The position numbers and the translations under genes were made by a program. Source: Bryobacteraceae bacterium (GTDB taxonomy: Bacteria > Acidobacteriota > Terriglobia > Bryobacterales > Bryobacteraceae). Taken from it: 64,000 nucleotides of DNA. Positions within the stretch are counted from its first letter, which is position 1. Every line of letters starts with the position of its first letter. The stretch is taken from positions 1 to 64,000 of the forward strand of contig JAIEPW010000021.1 of assembly GCA_019748195.1 (NCBI GenBank), read 5' to 3'. Positions 40,106 through 49,007 of this stretch are shown here, one piece after another. Under the pieces are notes generated by a model that was not told the DNA's origin, ran no database searches, and worked only from the letters and a program-made list of their open reading frames with translations.

Positions 40106-42133
40106 CTAAAGCTTGCGGGCGAGCATGATCGTCATATCGTCCTGCAGCTCGGGCGAGCCGGTCCACTGCTGTACGCTGCCGATCACCGTGTCCACGATTT
40201 CCCCATCGGACCGGTGGGAGTTCTTCAGAACCAGGTCCACCAGCCGCTCTTCCCCGAACATCTCGCCGTACTCATTCTCCGGCTCGGTGACCCCGTCGGT
40301 GAAGAACACCAGCAGGTCCCCCCGCCGCATCATCACCTTGCTTTCCTCATACAGCGCGAACGGGAACGCCCCCACCACGGTTCCATTCACTTCGAACCGG
40401 GTCGCGACGCCGTCCCGCACCAGGATCGGCGGCAGGTGGCCGGCGTTCGTGTAGGTGAGGCAGCCGTCCTCCTCGTTGTAGAGTCCCAGGCAGAAGGTGG
40501 CGTATTTCTCCGGCGACGTATTGGCGTACAACTGCTGGTTCAGCTTCGACACCAGGTCCGACGTCGAGAAACACTCGCGCGTGACAGGCCCCCCCGCCAC
40601 CACTGCCATTTCCATGGAACTCATCAACTGCGCCCGCAGGGAGCTTTGCAGCGTCGCCATCAGGAGCGCCGCCGAGATTCCCTTCCCCGCAACGTCTCCG
40701 ATCGCCAGCGCGATCTTGTCGTCCCGCAGGCATTCGTAATCGTAGTAATCGCCGGAAACCATACGCGCCGGCTGGCAGACGGCCGTCAACTTCAGCGTAC
40801 GCAGGGACGGAACAGTCTTTGGATAAAGCTGATTCTGCACCTCGCGCGCGATCTCGATCTCCGACTGCAGGCGCTCTTTCTCCTTGGCCACCACCAGCAG
40901 CCGCTCCAGGTTCTCGGTCATGCGGTTGAAGGAGTGGCTCAGCTCCGCCAATTGATCGTTCCCCTTCACTTCGATGCGGTGCGCGAAGTTGCCCTCCATC
41001 ACCTTCTGCGTCCCGTCATACAGGTGATGAACCGCGCCGGTGATGGTTCGCGTCATCGACACGCCGATCACGAACGAGATGATCTCCACGATCATGAACA
41101 CCACCGCCACCGCCAGCAGGATCACCGGAAGCACGCCCTGGGTCCAGTCCACCTGGCCCGAGAACAGACTGTTCAGCACCGCGGAGGGCCGGGTTCGCAC
41201 CACCAGGAAGAATGCGCCTTTCTCTTCCGAAGGCGCTTCCCACCTGGCGACGGGGATGTTCGCCACCCAGGGCAGATCGATGTCCAGCAGGTTGGCGGCC
41301 GCGGGGAGCCGGTCCTTGCGCTGCTCGGCCGCGGTAACCGGCGTCACCGGGCGCGGCTTCGCCCCGGTATCGCCGCGTATCACCAGACCGGGCCTCCTTC
41401 CGCCGGTTCGAACCGTCTGGTCGCCCGTTTCCTGGAATTCCTGGAAGTAAACGATGCCCAGGTTCGGAACCAGGTCGGCCAGATAGTCCGCGGTCAACGG
41501 CGCCAGAATCGTGAGATCGCCGCTGCGCGTTTCCGCGTGAGTCACGGCGAAATACTGGCCGTCCTTCAACACCACGCCGCTCATCGGCGTCCACTCCGGC
41601 GGCGGCAATGCCAGGGTCCCGTCGCTGGGATACCGGTGCAATTGCCCGGATTCGTTCATTAGAATCTGCAGACCCGGATAGCGCTGGGCGAAGAGCCGCC
41701 CCACCGCGCGCATCGTGTCCGGGCGATCCGCCGGCGTGGATTGCTCGATGCTGCTCGATGCCGTCGCCAGCGTGCGGATCCGCCGGTCGAGTTCCGTGCG
41801 CACCATGTGCACCGCCATCTGGCTTGTCAACGCCCAAGCCGCCAGCCCCACCAGCGCCAGAATCAGCAGGATCGGCACCAGCGCCATGAACAGGTAGGTG
41901 ACAATCAGCCGGTTGCGAAGCCGCCAGATCGCCCGCCGCGCGAAGATCCGCAGGATACGGACCGCCAGCCAGACGCCGAAGATCGTCGCCAGGAACCCGA
42001 ATACGCCGCTCCAATCATTCCCAGGCCATAGCTGCGTGCTCACCGCCGCCAGCAGAACCGACGCTAGAAACGCGGTCCCGGCGAAACCAAGCCAGTCGTA
42101 GGCGCGTCTCCACTGCTCGCGAACGGTGTTCAC
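40106..42133 (-). CDS. Membrane PP2C-type (SpoIIE/RsbU-like) protein phosphatase with HAMP domain
   Basis: A 675-residue protein. Hydrophobic segments at about 15-70 and 85-108 precede a periplasmic sensor region (about 110-320), another membrane helix (about 330-355), a HAMP linker (about 357-410), a short coiled coil and a C-terminal SpoIIE phosphatase domain with ARMVSGDYYDYE, IGDVAGKGISAALLMA and FFTDGVTEPEN metal-binding motifs. Such proteins dephosphorylate anti-anti-sigma factors in partner-switching stress pathways; no such partner is in this window. The start is a GTG at 42133, five bases after the LOG gene stop. Confidence 0.92.
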   Translation of the reverse strand: MNTVREQWRRAYDWLGFAGTAFLASVLLAAVSTQLWPGNDWSGVFGFLATIFGVWLAVRILRIFARRAIWRLRNRLIVTYLFMALVPILLILALVGLAAWALTSQMAVHMVRTELDRRIRTLATASSSIEQSTPADRPDTMRAVGRLFAQRYPGLQILMNESGQLHRYPSDGTLALPPPEWTPMSGVVLKDGQYFAVTHAETRSGDLTILAPLTADYLADLVPNLGIVYFQEFQETGDQTVRTGGRRPGLVIRGDTGAKPRPVTPVTAAEQRKDRLPAAANLLDIDLPWVANIPVARWEAPSEEKGAFFLVVRTRPSAVLNSLFSGQVDWTQGVLPVILLAVAVVFMIVEIISFVIGVSMTRTITGAVHHLYDGTQKVMEGNFAHRIEVKGNDQLAELSHSFNRMTENLERLLVVAKEKERLQSEIEIAREVQNQLYPKTVPSLRTLKLTAVCQPARMVSGDYYDYECLRDDKIALAIGDVAGKGISAALLMATLQSSLRAQLMSSMEMAVVAGGPVTRECFSTSDLVSKLNQQLYANTSPEKYATFCLGLYNEEDGCLTYTNAGHLPPILVRDGVATRFEVNGTVVGAFPFALYEESKVMMRRGDLLVFFTDGVTEPENEYGEMFGEERLVDLVLKNSHRSDGEIVDTVIGSVQQWTGSPELQDDMTIMLARKL

Positions 42134-42138
42134 CCCGG

Positions 42139-42912
42139 CTAATACCTCGATCGAGCGATGGCGGGAAGCTCGCCGTCCGCATCCAGGTAGTGCTTCTTCA
42201 GTCCCTCCTGCAGCAGATTCATGGCAGTCTCGATGTCATCCGCGAAACTGAATAAATCCAGGTCGGAAGGAGAAATCATCCCGTATTTCACCAGCGCGTC
42301 GAAATTCACCATTTCGCGCCAGAAGGAAGTTCCGTACAGCACGATTACCATGCGTTTGTTCAGCTTCTGCGTCTGCACCAGCGTCAGCAGCTCAAACAGC
42401 TCGTCCATGGTGCCGAAGCCGCCCGGAAAAATCACGATCGCCTTCGCCAGGTAGGCGAACCAGAACTTGCGCATGAAAAAGTAGTGGAATTCAAAGGAAA
42501 GATCCGGCGTGATAAACGGGTTGGGACGCTGCTCGAACGGCAGCCCGATGTTCAACCCGATGGTCTTGCCGCCGGCGTCCAGGGCCCCCCGGTTCGCCGC
42601 TTCCATGATCCCCGGTCCGCCGCCGGTACAGACCACGAATGACCTGCCGCTCTTCGGCAACCCTTGCGACCACTCCGTCACGCGCCGCGAAAGCTCGCGC
42701 GCCTCCCGGTAATAGCGCCCCATCGGGCCCATCTCCATGATCCGCGCCGATCCGAAAAACACGATCGTGTCCCGGATCTGATTCTTTCGCAGGTGCGACA
42801 GCGGCTCCAGATACTCGGACAGAATCCGCAGCGGGCGTGCGTCCGGAGTTGTCAGGAATTCTTCGTTCAGGTACGCCAGCGGCCGGCTCAGCGCATCAAC
42901 GTCGCGATTCAT
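42139..42912 (-). CDS. LOG family protein (TIGR00730-like Rossmann fold)
   Basis: A 257-residue protein with the nucleotide-binding GGGPGIMEAANRGA and the PGGFGTMDELFEL motif (PGGxGTxxE) that defines the LOG/lysine-decarboxylase-like family. Members are nucleoside 5'-monophosphate phosphoribohydrolases that release free base (cytokinin-type activity in plants and some bacteria) or nucleotide-metabolising enzymes. This is the longer bacterial form with an N-terminal helical extension of about 45 residues. Its ATG overlaps the lpxD stop by 4 nt. Confidence 0.92.
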   Translation of the reverse strand: MNRDVDALSRPLAYLNEEFLTTPDARPLRILSEYLEPLSHLRKNQIRDTIVFFGSARIMEMGPMGRYYREARELSRRVTEWSQGLPKSGRSFVVCTGGGPGIMEAANRGALDAGGKTIGLNIGLPFEQRPNPFITPDLSFEFHYFFMRKFWFAYLAKAIVIFPGGFGTMDELFELLTLVQTQKLNKRMVIVLYGTSFWREMVNFDALVKYGMISPSDLDLFSFADDIETAMNLLQEGLKKHYLDADGELPAIARSRY

Positions 42913-43946
42913 TCGTTATCTTTTCCCAACCGGCCCGCCTGCTCCAGCGCGGCCAATCTCTTTTCCAATTCTCGCACTGTCTTCAGAAGCTCCGGCACTT
43001 TCGGGAACGCCGTCACCGCCCGCCGCCACGTTGCCGCGTCGAAAGCCGGCGAGCCGGAAAGGATGGCGCCCGCCTCCACGTCGCCGCCGATCCCGCTCTG
43101 CGCGTACACGATCGCGTTGTCGTGAATCGTCAGATGTCCGGAGATCCCCACCTGTCCCGCCAGCAGGACATTGCGCCCCAGGATACTCGATCCGGCAAGC
43201 CCGGTCTGCGCGCAGATGATGTTGTCCTCGCCGATCACGCAGGCGTGGCCCACCTGCACCAGCGAATCCACGCGCGCCCCCCGCTTGATCCGCGTCTCCC
43301 CCATGGTGGCGCGGTCGATCGAGGACAGCGCCTGGATCTCGACATCGTCCTCGATCACCACGATCCCGCTCTGCACGATCTTGGCGTGCGTGCCGTCCTC
43401 CCGCTTGGCGAAGCCGAAGCCGTCGCCGCCGATCACCACCCCGTTTTGCAGGGTCACGCGATTCCCTACACGGCAGAACTCGCGGATCGATACGTGCGAG
43501 TGCGCCACGAAGTCGTCGCCGATCTCCGCTCCCTCATAAATCACGACGTTCGGATGCAGCACCGCATTGCGTCCGATCCGCGCGTTCTCGCCCACCACGC
43601 AGCACGCCCCGATCGACGCGTTCTCCCCGATCACCGCGCTCTGCGCCACCACCGCCGTCGAATGAATACCCGGCGCCGGCCGCGGCGGCTGGTAAAACAA
43701 CGCCAGCGCCCGCGAAAAATCGTAGTACGGATTCGCCGACAGCAGCGTCGCCTTGCCCTCGATCTCCCGCTGCGCGATCACCGCACCCGCCCGCGTGTGC
43801 CTCGCCTTCGGCGCGTACTTCGGGTTCGCCAGGAACGTGAGCCGCGCGGGTCCGGCCTGCTCCATGCCGCTGACCCCCTCGATCTCGATCCCGCCGTCGC
43901 CCCGCAGTTCGCAGCCCAGCGCGCTTGCGATCTCGGCGAGCTTCAT
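42909..43946 (-). CDS. lpxD: UDP-3-O-acylglucosamine N-acyltransferase
   Basis: A 345-residue enzyme of lipid A synthesis that adds the N-linked 3-hydroxyacyl chain from acyl-ACP to UDP-3-O-acyl-glucosamine. The N-terminal uridine-binding domain (about 1-100) precedes a left-handed beta-helix of hexapeptide repeats (about 103-290) with the catalytic His region in GGDGFGFAKREDGTHAKI and the VGHACVIGEDNIICAQTG stretch; a C-terminal helix follows. No lpxA, lpxB or fabZ is adjacent, unlike in proteobacteria. The ATG overlaps the DUF6526 stop as ATGA. Confidence 0.96.
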   Translation of the reverse strand: MKLAEIASALGCELRGDGGIEIEGVSGMEQAGPARLTFLANPKYAPKARHTRAGAVIAQREIEGKATLLSANPYYDFSRALALFYQPPRPAPGIHSTAVVAQSAVIGENASIGACCVVGENARIGRNAVLHPNVVIYEGAEIGDDFVAHSHVSIREFCRVGNRVTLQNGVVIGGDGFGFAKREDGTHAKIVQSGIVVIEDDVEIQALSSIDRATMGETRIKRGARVDSLVQVGHACVIGEDNIICAQTGLAGSSILGRNVLLAGQVGISGHLTIHDNAIVYAQSGIGGDVEAGAILSGSPAFDAATWRRAVTAFPKVPELLKTVRELEKRLAALEQAGRLGKDNE

Positions 43947-44380
43947 ACCCGGAAGTAATCCGGCCGCCAGTGGACGATCGCCTTCTTGATCTCGGCGCGC
44001 TTCCACTTGTTGGCCAGCGTCTTCTCCACCAGCGCGGGCAGCTCTGCGTCGCTCGCGAAGCGAAGTCCCACCATCTGATCCTCGTCCAGTTCGCGGATCA
44101 TCGGACGCGCGGACTCAGGAAGCACGCGCTCCATCCGGATCGTTTCCTCCAGCCGGATCAGCCGGTCCTGCACCTTCAGCGCGTACACCCGGATCTTGAA
44201 AACCGCCACCACCGCGGCGATCACCACTACGAAGCCCCAAATCGTGTCCGGATTGATGCCCTTGATCAACTGCCACACCGACCGCCCCAGCGCGATCGCC
44301 AGCACCGGCAGCAGGAAGTAGTGAAACGGCGGATCGATCATCGCGTGGTTCTCCACCGTCTGCGGTTTGCGTTCAGCCAT
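43943..44380 (-). CDS. DUF6526-like membrane protein
   Basis: A 145-residue protein with two predicted membrane helices (about 20-38 and 46-66) followed by a charged helical cytoplasmic part containing VYALKVQDRLIRLEETIR and LRFASDAELPALVEK and ending in WRPDYFRV. The pattern matches my recollection of the DUF6526 family of Acidobacteriota and Bacteroidota; function unknown. The ATG at 44380 is chosen over the upstream frame because of a strong AAAGGAG site directly before it. It is the first gene of the compact lpxD-tsaE run. Confidence 0.75.
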   Translation of the reverse strand: MAERKPQTVENHAMIDPPFHYFLLPVLAIALGRSVWQLIKGINPDTIWGFVVVIAAVVAVFKIRVYALKVQDRLIRLEETIRMERVLPESARPMIRELDEDQMVGLRFASDAELPALVEKTLANKWKRAEIKKAIVHWRPDYFRV

Positions 44381-44438
44381 AGATCTCCTTTGGAAAAACT
44401 CCATTCTAGCCCAAGCGCCCTGGACGGGCCTGAAAACG

Positions 44439-45206
44439 CTACTCCTCCACGATCGCCACCGCGCGGCACCAGCCCGCGCTCGCGCTCTGGATCTTCACCG
44501 GAAAGCACGACACCAGAAACCCGTGCGGCCGCCCGATCCGGTCCAGGTTCGCCAGCTTCTCGATCTGGCAGTATTCGCGGTCGATCCCGGCGAAGTGCGC
44601 CGGCCAGATGTACCGGCCGTCCCGGGTGCGCTGAAAATCGGCGGACATCGCCGCGAACGGCCGGTCGATCGTATACGCGTCGATCCCGATCACCTTCACG
44701 CCCTGATCGCACAACCACAGCACTCCCGCCCGGCCCAGCCCCGGCTGCTCGAAGTACGCCGCGGAACCAAGCCTCCGGTCCGCGCCGGTCTGCAGCATCA
44801 CGATCTCGCCCCCGCGCAGCGTGTAGTCGATCCGCGCCAGCGCCTTCTCCAGTTCCTCCACCGTGATCTCCGCCCCGTTCTTCAAATGGCGCACGTCCAG
44901 CACCACGCCGGGCGCGTAAAACCAGCTCAGCGGGAGTTCGTCGATCCGCCGCGCCGGCTTGCCCTCGGAGGTGGGGGCGTAGTGATACGGGGCGTCCACG
45001 TGCGTACCCGTGTGCGTGATCGCCTGGATCTGCTCGATCGCCCAACCCCGGCCCTTCGACCACACCAGGTCCTGCTCGGTGACGCCGAAGGCGCGCTTCA
45101 TCTGCGACAACCCTTCCGCTTCATGCGTGATGTATTCGATGCTCGGCTTGTTGGGCTCGCTCGCCGCTTGATGTTGTAGGGGAACGCTGAGGTCGACCAG
45201 GCGCAT
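44439..45206 (-). CDS. Cyclase family protein (kynurenine formamidase-like)
   Basis: A 255-residue metal-dependent hydrolase-fold protein. The family metal motif HTGTHVDAPYHY is present (about residues 64-75), and the second-shell motifs LDVRHLKNGAEIT and IGIDAYTIDRPF fit. Members cleave N-formylkynurenine or related amides, or act as polyketide-type cyclases; with no tryptophan catabolism genes nearby the substrate is open. It is upstream of and on the same strand as the DUF6526 gene with a 58-nt gap. Confidence 0.88.
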   Translation of the reverse strand: MRLVDLSVPLQHQAASEPNKPSIEYITHEAEGLSQMKRAFGVTEQDLVWSKGRGWAIEQIQAITHTGTHVDAPYHYAPTSEGKPARRIDELPLSWFYAPGVVLDVRHLKNGAEITVEELEKALARIDYTLRGGEIVMLQTGADRRLGSAAYFEQPGLGRAGVLWLCDQGVKVIGIDAYTIDRPFAAMSADFQRTRDGRYIWPAHFAGIDREYCQIEKLANLDRIGRPHGFLVSCFPVKIQSASAGWCRAVAIVEE

Positions 45207-45285
45207 AGGCGTGAGTATATCCCCGCGCCCCCGGCGCCGCGCGCTGGATTTGATTCCAGGCCGGCAAGCAACCTAGCCTGGATTC

Positions 45286-45810
45286 ATGAGGTCGCTGTCG
45301 TTCGTGCTGCTTCCGCTGCTTGCCTTCGCGGCCGATCCGCCGCCGCTCGAAACCGTGCCTTCCGTCGACCTGAAGAAATACGCCGGCAAATGGTACGAAA
45401 TCGCCCGCCTCCCCAACCGTTTTCAGAAGGACTGCACCGGCAACGTCACTGCCACCTACACCCTGCGCGGCGACACCAGGATCACCGTGGTCAACGAATG
45501 CCGCGAAGGCGATGAGATCGAGCGCGCTGAAGGCGTCGCCCGCGTCCCCGCCGGCAGCCCCGGCAACGCGGTCCTGGAGGTCCGCTTCGCGCCCGCGTTT
45601 CTCTCCTGGCTGCCGGTTTGGGGCGATTACCGCATCATCGCCCTGGACGCCGAATATCGCCATGCCATGGTCGGGACCCGGGACCGCAAGTATCTGTGGA
45701 TCCTCGCCCGCTCCCCGAAGCTCGAGGAAGGCGTGGTCCGCCGGCTGCTCGACCTGGCCAAGCGTCAGGGATTCGCCACGGATCGCGTGCGGCGCACGCC
45801 ACATCAGTAG
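45286..45810 (+). CDS. Exported lipocalin (Blc-like)
   Basis: A 174-residue beta-barrel protein. A signal peptide (MRSLSFVLLPLLAFAA) precedes the lipocalin signature KYAGKWYEIARLPNRFQKDC at about 31-50; WGDYRIIALD and YLWILARSP are the later structurally conserved regions. Bacterial lipocalins bind fatty acids or lysophospholipids and help maintain the envelope. There is no lipobox cysteine at the cleavage site, so it should be soluble in the periplasm. Two cysteines (in KDCTG and NECREG) could pair. Confidence 0.93.
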   Translation: MRSLSFVLLPLLAFAADPPPLETVPSVDLKKYAGKWYEIARLPNRFQKDCTGNVTATYTLRGDTRITVVNECREGDEIERAEGVARVPAGSPGNAVLEVRFAPAFLSWLPVWGDYRIIALDAEYRHAMVGTRDRKYLWILARSPKLEEGVVRRLLDLAKRQGFATDRVRRTPHQ

Positions 45811-45833
45811 GCGGCCGCGCTATCCTGAGGCAT

Positions 45834-46451
45834 ATGAACCGAGTCCTCGTTGGGTTGTGCCTGCTCGCCGCGGCAATTCCTTCCTTCGCCTCCGACGGTA
45901 AGATGACCGCCGAGGAGAGATCCAAGGTTGTGAAGTGGCTCGATGAATCCCGCCGCGAGTTCCTGGCCGCCATCGACGGAGTCACCGAAGAACAGTGGAA
46001 TTGGAAACCGGCCCCCAACCGCTGGTCCGTCGGCGAGACCGCCGAGCACATTGTGCTCGCCGAGGGCCTCTTGTTCGGAAACGCCCGCCGCGCTCTCGCC
46101 GCGCCGGCCAATCCGGAGTGGGAAACGAAAACGCAAGGCAAGACGGAGTTGATTGAGCGCGTCATGGCCCCGCGCATGGGCAAGGCTCAGGCCCCGGAAC
46201 CCGTCGTCCCCGCCGGCAAGCTCACCCGCCAGCAGGTGGTGGAGCGCTTCCACAAACAGCGCGCCGAAATCGAGAAGTTCGCCGCCGAGACCGACGCGCC
46301 GCTGAAAATGCACACCGTGGACCACCCCTTCCCGGTCTTCAGCACCCTAAACGCGTACCAATGGTTCATCTACGTGCCGCTGCACACCATGCGCCACGAC
46401 AAGCAGATCGCCGAAGTGAAGGCCACCGAGGGTTATCCCGCCGCCAAGTAA
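45834..46451 (+). CDS. Exported DinB-like four-helix protein
   Basis: A 205-residue protein with a signal peptide (MNRVLVGLCLLAAAIPSFAS) and a DinB/YfiT-type four-helix bundle. The expected metal-ligand histidines occur in ETAEHIVLAEG and PLHTMRHDKQI. Most characterised DinB-fold enzymes are cytoplasmic thiol S-transferases, so the export signal is notable, although exported forms are common in Acidobacteriota. It starts 23 nt after the lipocalin stop, probably one transcript. Confidence 0.85.
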   Translation: MNRVLVGLCLLAAAIPSFASDGKMTAEERSKVVKWLDESRREFLAAIDGVTEEQWNWKPAPNRWSVGETAEHIVLAEGLLFGNARRALAAPANPEWETKTQGKTELIERVMAPRMGKAQAPEPVVPAGKLTRQQVVERFHKQRAEIEKFAAETDAPLKMHTVDHPFPVFSTLNAYQWFIYVPLHTMRHDKQIAEVKATEGYPAAK

Positions 46452-46529
46452 GCCGCGCCACGCGAACACGCACACGGCGCTAGGGGCCGCGCATTTCCAT
46501 CGAATGGAAGTGATGCCCGGAGCCGGCCG

Positions 46530-47012
46530 CTACCGGAGCGCCAGGCTCGCCATCGTCATCGCGATGCCTTCCTCGTACACCGGCACCAGATCCTCATGCA
46601 GCGACTCGTATCCCGACAAATGACCCACTAGTCCGCCGATGCGCTTTCCATCCGTGATGCAGTAATAGAATCGCGTCACGAACTGACCCTGTGCATCGCG
46701 CATCGGGATCGCGATCTCGATTGTCTCCAGCTTCCCCTTCCGTCCCTGCTTGCGGTCGCCTTTCTCCAGCGCCTTCAACCCCGCGCCGCGAGTCCGGATC
46801 AGCGCCTCCAGCCAGGCCTCCGCACTTCGGCCTTTCAGCGCCTCCACCGGCTGCAATTCGATATACACGAACGGAACCGCCTTGCCGAACTCCGGCTCGA
46901 TTCGCGCTCCGTTTACAACCCACCCGGCCGGCGGCATAAAGCGCAGGCCCTGAAAATCCGCCGCCGCCACCGCCAGCATCGTCGCGAAGAAGAAGAGGAA
47001 TGCTTTCTTCAA
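46530..47012 (-). CDS. Small secreted protein of unknown function
   Basis: A 160-residue protein with a signal peptide (MKKAFLFFFATMLAVAAA) and an alpha/beta mature domain without recognised motifs. It starts at a TTG (47012) with GAGG 4 nt upstream; the divergent META-DUF4377 gene begins 25 nt away. A short hairpin (TTCCAT-CGA-ATGGAA, 46495-46509) lies just downstream. I do not recognise the family. Confidence 0.65.
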   Translation of the reverse strand: MKKAFLFFFATMLAVAAADFQGLRFMPPAGWVVNGARIEPEFGKAVPFVYIELQPVEALKGRSAEAWLEALIRTRGAGLKALEKGDRKQGRKGKLETIEIAIPMRDAQGQFVTRFYYCITDGKRIGGLVGHLSGYESLHEDLVPVYEEGIAMTMASLALR

Positions 47013-47037
47013 GCGGCCTCAGCGTACCATAAAGAAA

Positions 47038-47667
47038 ATGACGGCGAAAACGGCGTCCCTGCTTCTGGCCGCGATCCCGCTCGCCCGAGCCCAGAGTATG
47101 GACCCTTCAAAATGGCGCCTGGATGGACATTCCGTGATGCTGACGCTGCGGCAGGAGCGTTTCTCACTGGAGGGATGCAACATCATGAACGGCTCCTTCG
47201 AGCTGTCCGGCAACCGTCTGAAGGCAAGCCCGGGGATCTCCACGCGGCGTGCTTGCGAGCCCGAACGCATGAAGCTCGATGCCGCCGTGCTTGGCGAACT
47301 GGAAGCAGGCGTGAACGTCGCGGTGGATGGCGATCGCCTCACCACCGTCGCAGGGTCTTCCAGGCGAACCTGGACCCGCGTTCCCCTGGCGTCCGGCCAG
47401 GCCGTGACTAAGTTCGTGTACGTGGCGTCCCAGCGCCAGGATTGCATCGGCGAAGCACCCATGAAGTGCCTTCAAATCCGCGAATCGCCCGCCGATCCCT
47501 GGCAGCTCTTCTACGGCGAGATAGTCGGTTTCCGGCACCAGCCGGGAATCGAATACCGGCTCCGTATTCTGGAGGAGAGGGTCGAAAACCCGCCCGCGGA
47601 CGGCTCCTCGGTCCTCTGGTATTTGGACCTGATCGTCGAGCAGAAAGTAGTGGATCCGAAAAAGTAA
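47038..47667 (+). CDS. Exported META-like plus DUF4377 protein
   Basis: A 209-residue protein with a signal peptide (MTAKTASLLLAAIPLARAQ). Residues about 22-110 look like a HslJ/META beta-domain (WRLDGHSVMLTL, CNIMNGSFELSGNRL), and residues about 125-205 match DUF4377 (YVASQRQDCIGEAPMKCLQIRE, LFYGEIVGF, RILEERVENPPADGSS). This two-domain layout is seen in several bacterial heat-shock or envelope-stress proteins of unknown mechanism. No lipobox is present. Confidence 0.8.
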   Translation: MTAKTASLLLAAIPLARAQSMDPSKWRLDGHSVMLTLRQERFSLEGCNIMNGSFELSGNRLKASPGISTRRACEPERMKLDAAVLGELEAGVNVAVDGDRLTTVAGSSRRTWTRVPLASGQAVTKFVYVASQRQDCIGEAPMKCLQIRESPADPWQLFYGEIVGFRHQPGIEYRLRILEERVENPPADGSSVLWYLDLIVEQKVVDPKK

Positions 47668-47808
47668 TCCGTTCCACTCCCCCTCGCGGGCCTGGGCTGC
47701 CGGCCCTCCGCTCGCTTCGCCGTGGCCGATGCCCCCGCCGCATGAATCAAAATCTGCCGCGTCAGCCCGCCAGGCATCCGATTTCTCGCCGGACGTATGG
47801 CCCGGCGC

Positions 47809-48996
47809 TTATTGCGCCGCGCCGGACTGCGCGGACACCAGCGCGGACGGGGAATAGGCGTGCAGTTGCTGGAAGTAGTTCTGCCGCGAGAGCGTGCGGT
47901 AGATCGCTCCGGCAACGCCGCTGGCCACCGGCCCGCTAACCGCCTTGCCGCCGGTCAGCATCACCACCACGGAGAGCTTCGTCTTGCCGACCTCATTGAA
48001 GCTGGCGAACCAGCCGAGGTGCGTAGGCATCCGGAAGTCAGTGCAGGTGCCGGTCTTGCCGAACAACGGTTCATTCGGATCGTAGGCGGCGCGGCGCGCC
48101 GTTCCGAACTCCACCGCCCCCATCATGCCCGGCTTCACTTCCGGAATCAGCGACTCGATCTCCAGGTGGCGCTTCACCCGCGGCACGAAGGCCTGCAGTT
48201 CCTCCACGCTCCTCGGATGCTGCAGGTACAGAAGAGTGCCGCCGTTCGCCAGCGCACCCATCATCGCGCCCAACTGCAGCGGGGTGATGGTGATCCCCTG
48301 CCCGAAGCTGGTCATCATTCCCAACCCGCCTCCCGCCGGAGGTTCCGCCGGCCACGTCCCGGCTTGCTCTTCCGGGATGCCCAGTCCCGCTTTCTCTCCC
48401 AGCCCGAACGTCCGCGCATACTCGGTCAGCCGGTCATAGCCCAGCTTCAAACCGATCCGGGCGAAATACGGGTTGTTCGACACCGCCAGGGCCTCGGTCA
48501 GATCCATGCGCTGCCACCGCGACAGCTTCACCGGAGTCGATCGGTCGATCAGGCTCTCCTGCAACCCCGCAAGCGCCGCCATCACCTTGATCGTCGAACA
48601 CGGCGTGTACCCGCTCCGGAATGCCAGCTTTTGATTCACGATCGTCAGCACGCGCCCTGTGTTGGCGTCCGAAACCAGAACGGAACCGTTTAAGTTGCCC
48701 AAGGCTTCTACGGCCGCCCGGCGGACTACCAGGTCCTCGCCGTCAATCTGGTCGCCTTCGGTGGCGTCCGCCACGTAATTCGGAGCGCTCCATTGGCCGC
48801 CGCTCCACCGCCGGAATCGCGATTTCGCCTTTTTCGCGGTCGCGGTCTTGGTAGCGGCGGGCTTCGCGGCCTTGGTTGTCGCCGCGTTCTTGGCTGTAGG
48901 CTTTACAGACGAGGCTCTGGCTTTGGCCGCATCTGCCGTACTGCAAAGGAGAAAGCTAAAGGAGAGTATGAGTAGACCAGGGATAGATGTATGCAT
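47809..48996 (-). CDS. Penicillin-binding transpeptidase-domain protein
   Basis: A 395-residue exported D,D-transpeptidase-like protein. A signal peptide (1-23) is followed by an Ala/Lys/Thr-rich linker (about 24-60) and a penicillin-binding domain with all three active-site motifs: S134-x-x-K137 (STIK), S173-x-N (SNN) and K314-T-G-T. There is no transglycosylase, PASTA or dimerisation domain and no membrane anchor beyond the signal, so it may act alone on peptidoglycan or be a PBP-derived serine enzyme; a class D beta-lactamase-like role is less likely. The ATG at 48996 lies 18 nt from the nearest GGAGG site (see the mini-ORF at 48903-49007). Confidence 0.85.
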   Translation of the reverse strand: MHTSIPGLLILSFSFLLCSTADAAKARASSVKPTAKNAATTKAAKPAATKTATAKKAKSRFRRWSGGQWSAPNYVADATEGDQIDGEDLVVRRAAVEALGNLNGSVLVSDANTGRVLTIVNQKLAFRSGYTPCSTIKVMAALAGLQESLIDRSTPVKLSRWQRMDLTEALAVSNNPYFARIGLKLGYDRLTEYARTFGLGEKAGLGIPEEQAGTWPAEPPAGGGLGMMTSFGQGITITPLQLGAMMGALANGGTLLYLQHPRSVEELQAFVPRVKRHLEIESLIPEVKPGMMGAVEFGTARRAAYDPNEPLFGKTGTCTDFRMPTHLGWFASFNEVGKTKLSVVVMLTGGKAVSGPVASGVAGAIYRTLSRQNYFQQLHAYSPSALVSAQSGAAQ

Positions 48997-49007
48997 TTAC
49001 TGTCCAT
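48903..49007 (-). CDS. Possible leader mini-ORF overlapping the penicillin-binding gene start
   Basis: A 34-codon frame (MDSKCIHLSLVYSYSPLAFS, ending RPKPEPRL) begins at an ATG that sits 7 nt after GGAGG (49015-49019), the best ribosome-binding site in this leader. It overlaps the first 94 nt of the penicillin-binding gene in another frame. It could couple or limit translation of that gene, or simply be chance. Confidence 0.3.
   Translation of the reverse strand: MDSKCIHLSLVYSYSPLAFSFAVRQMRPKPEPRL

Noticed and set aside
46495-46509. TTCCAT-CGA-ATGGAA hairpin as a terminator
   Set aside because: Six base pairs with a 3-nt loop and no T-run; too weak to call.
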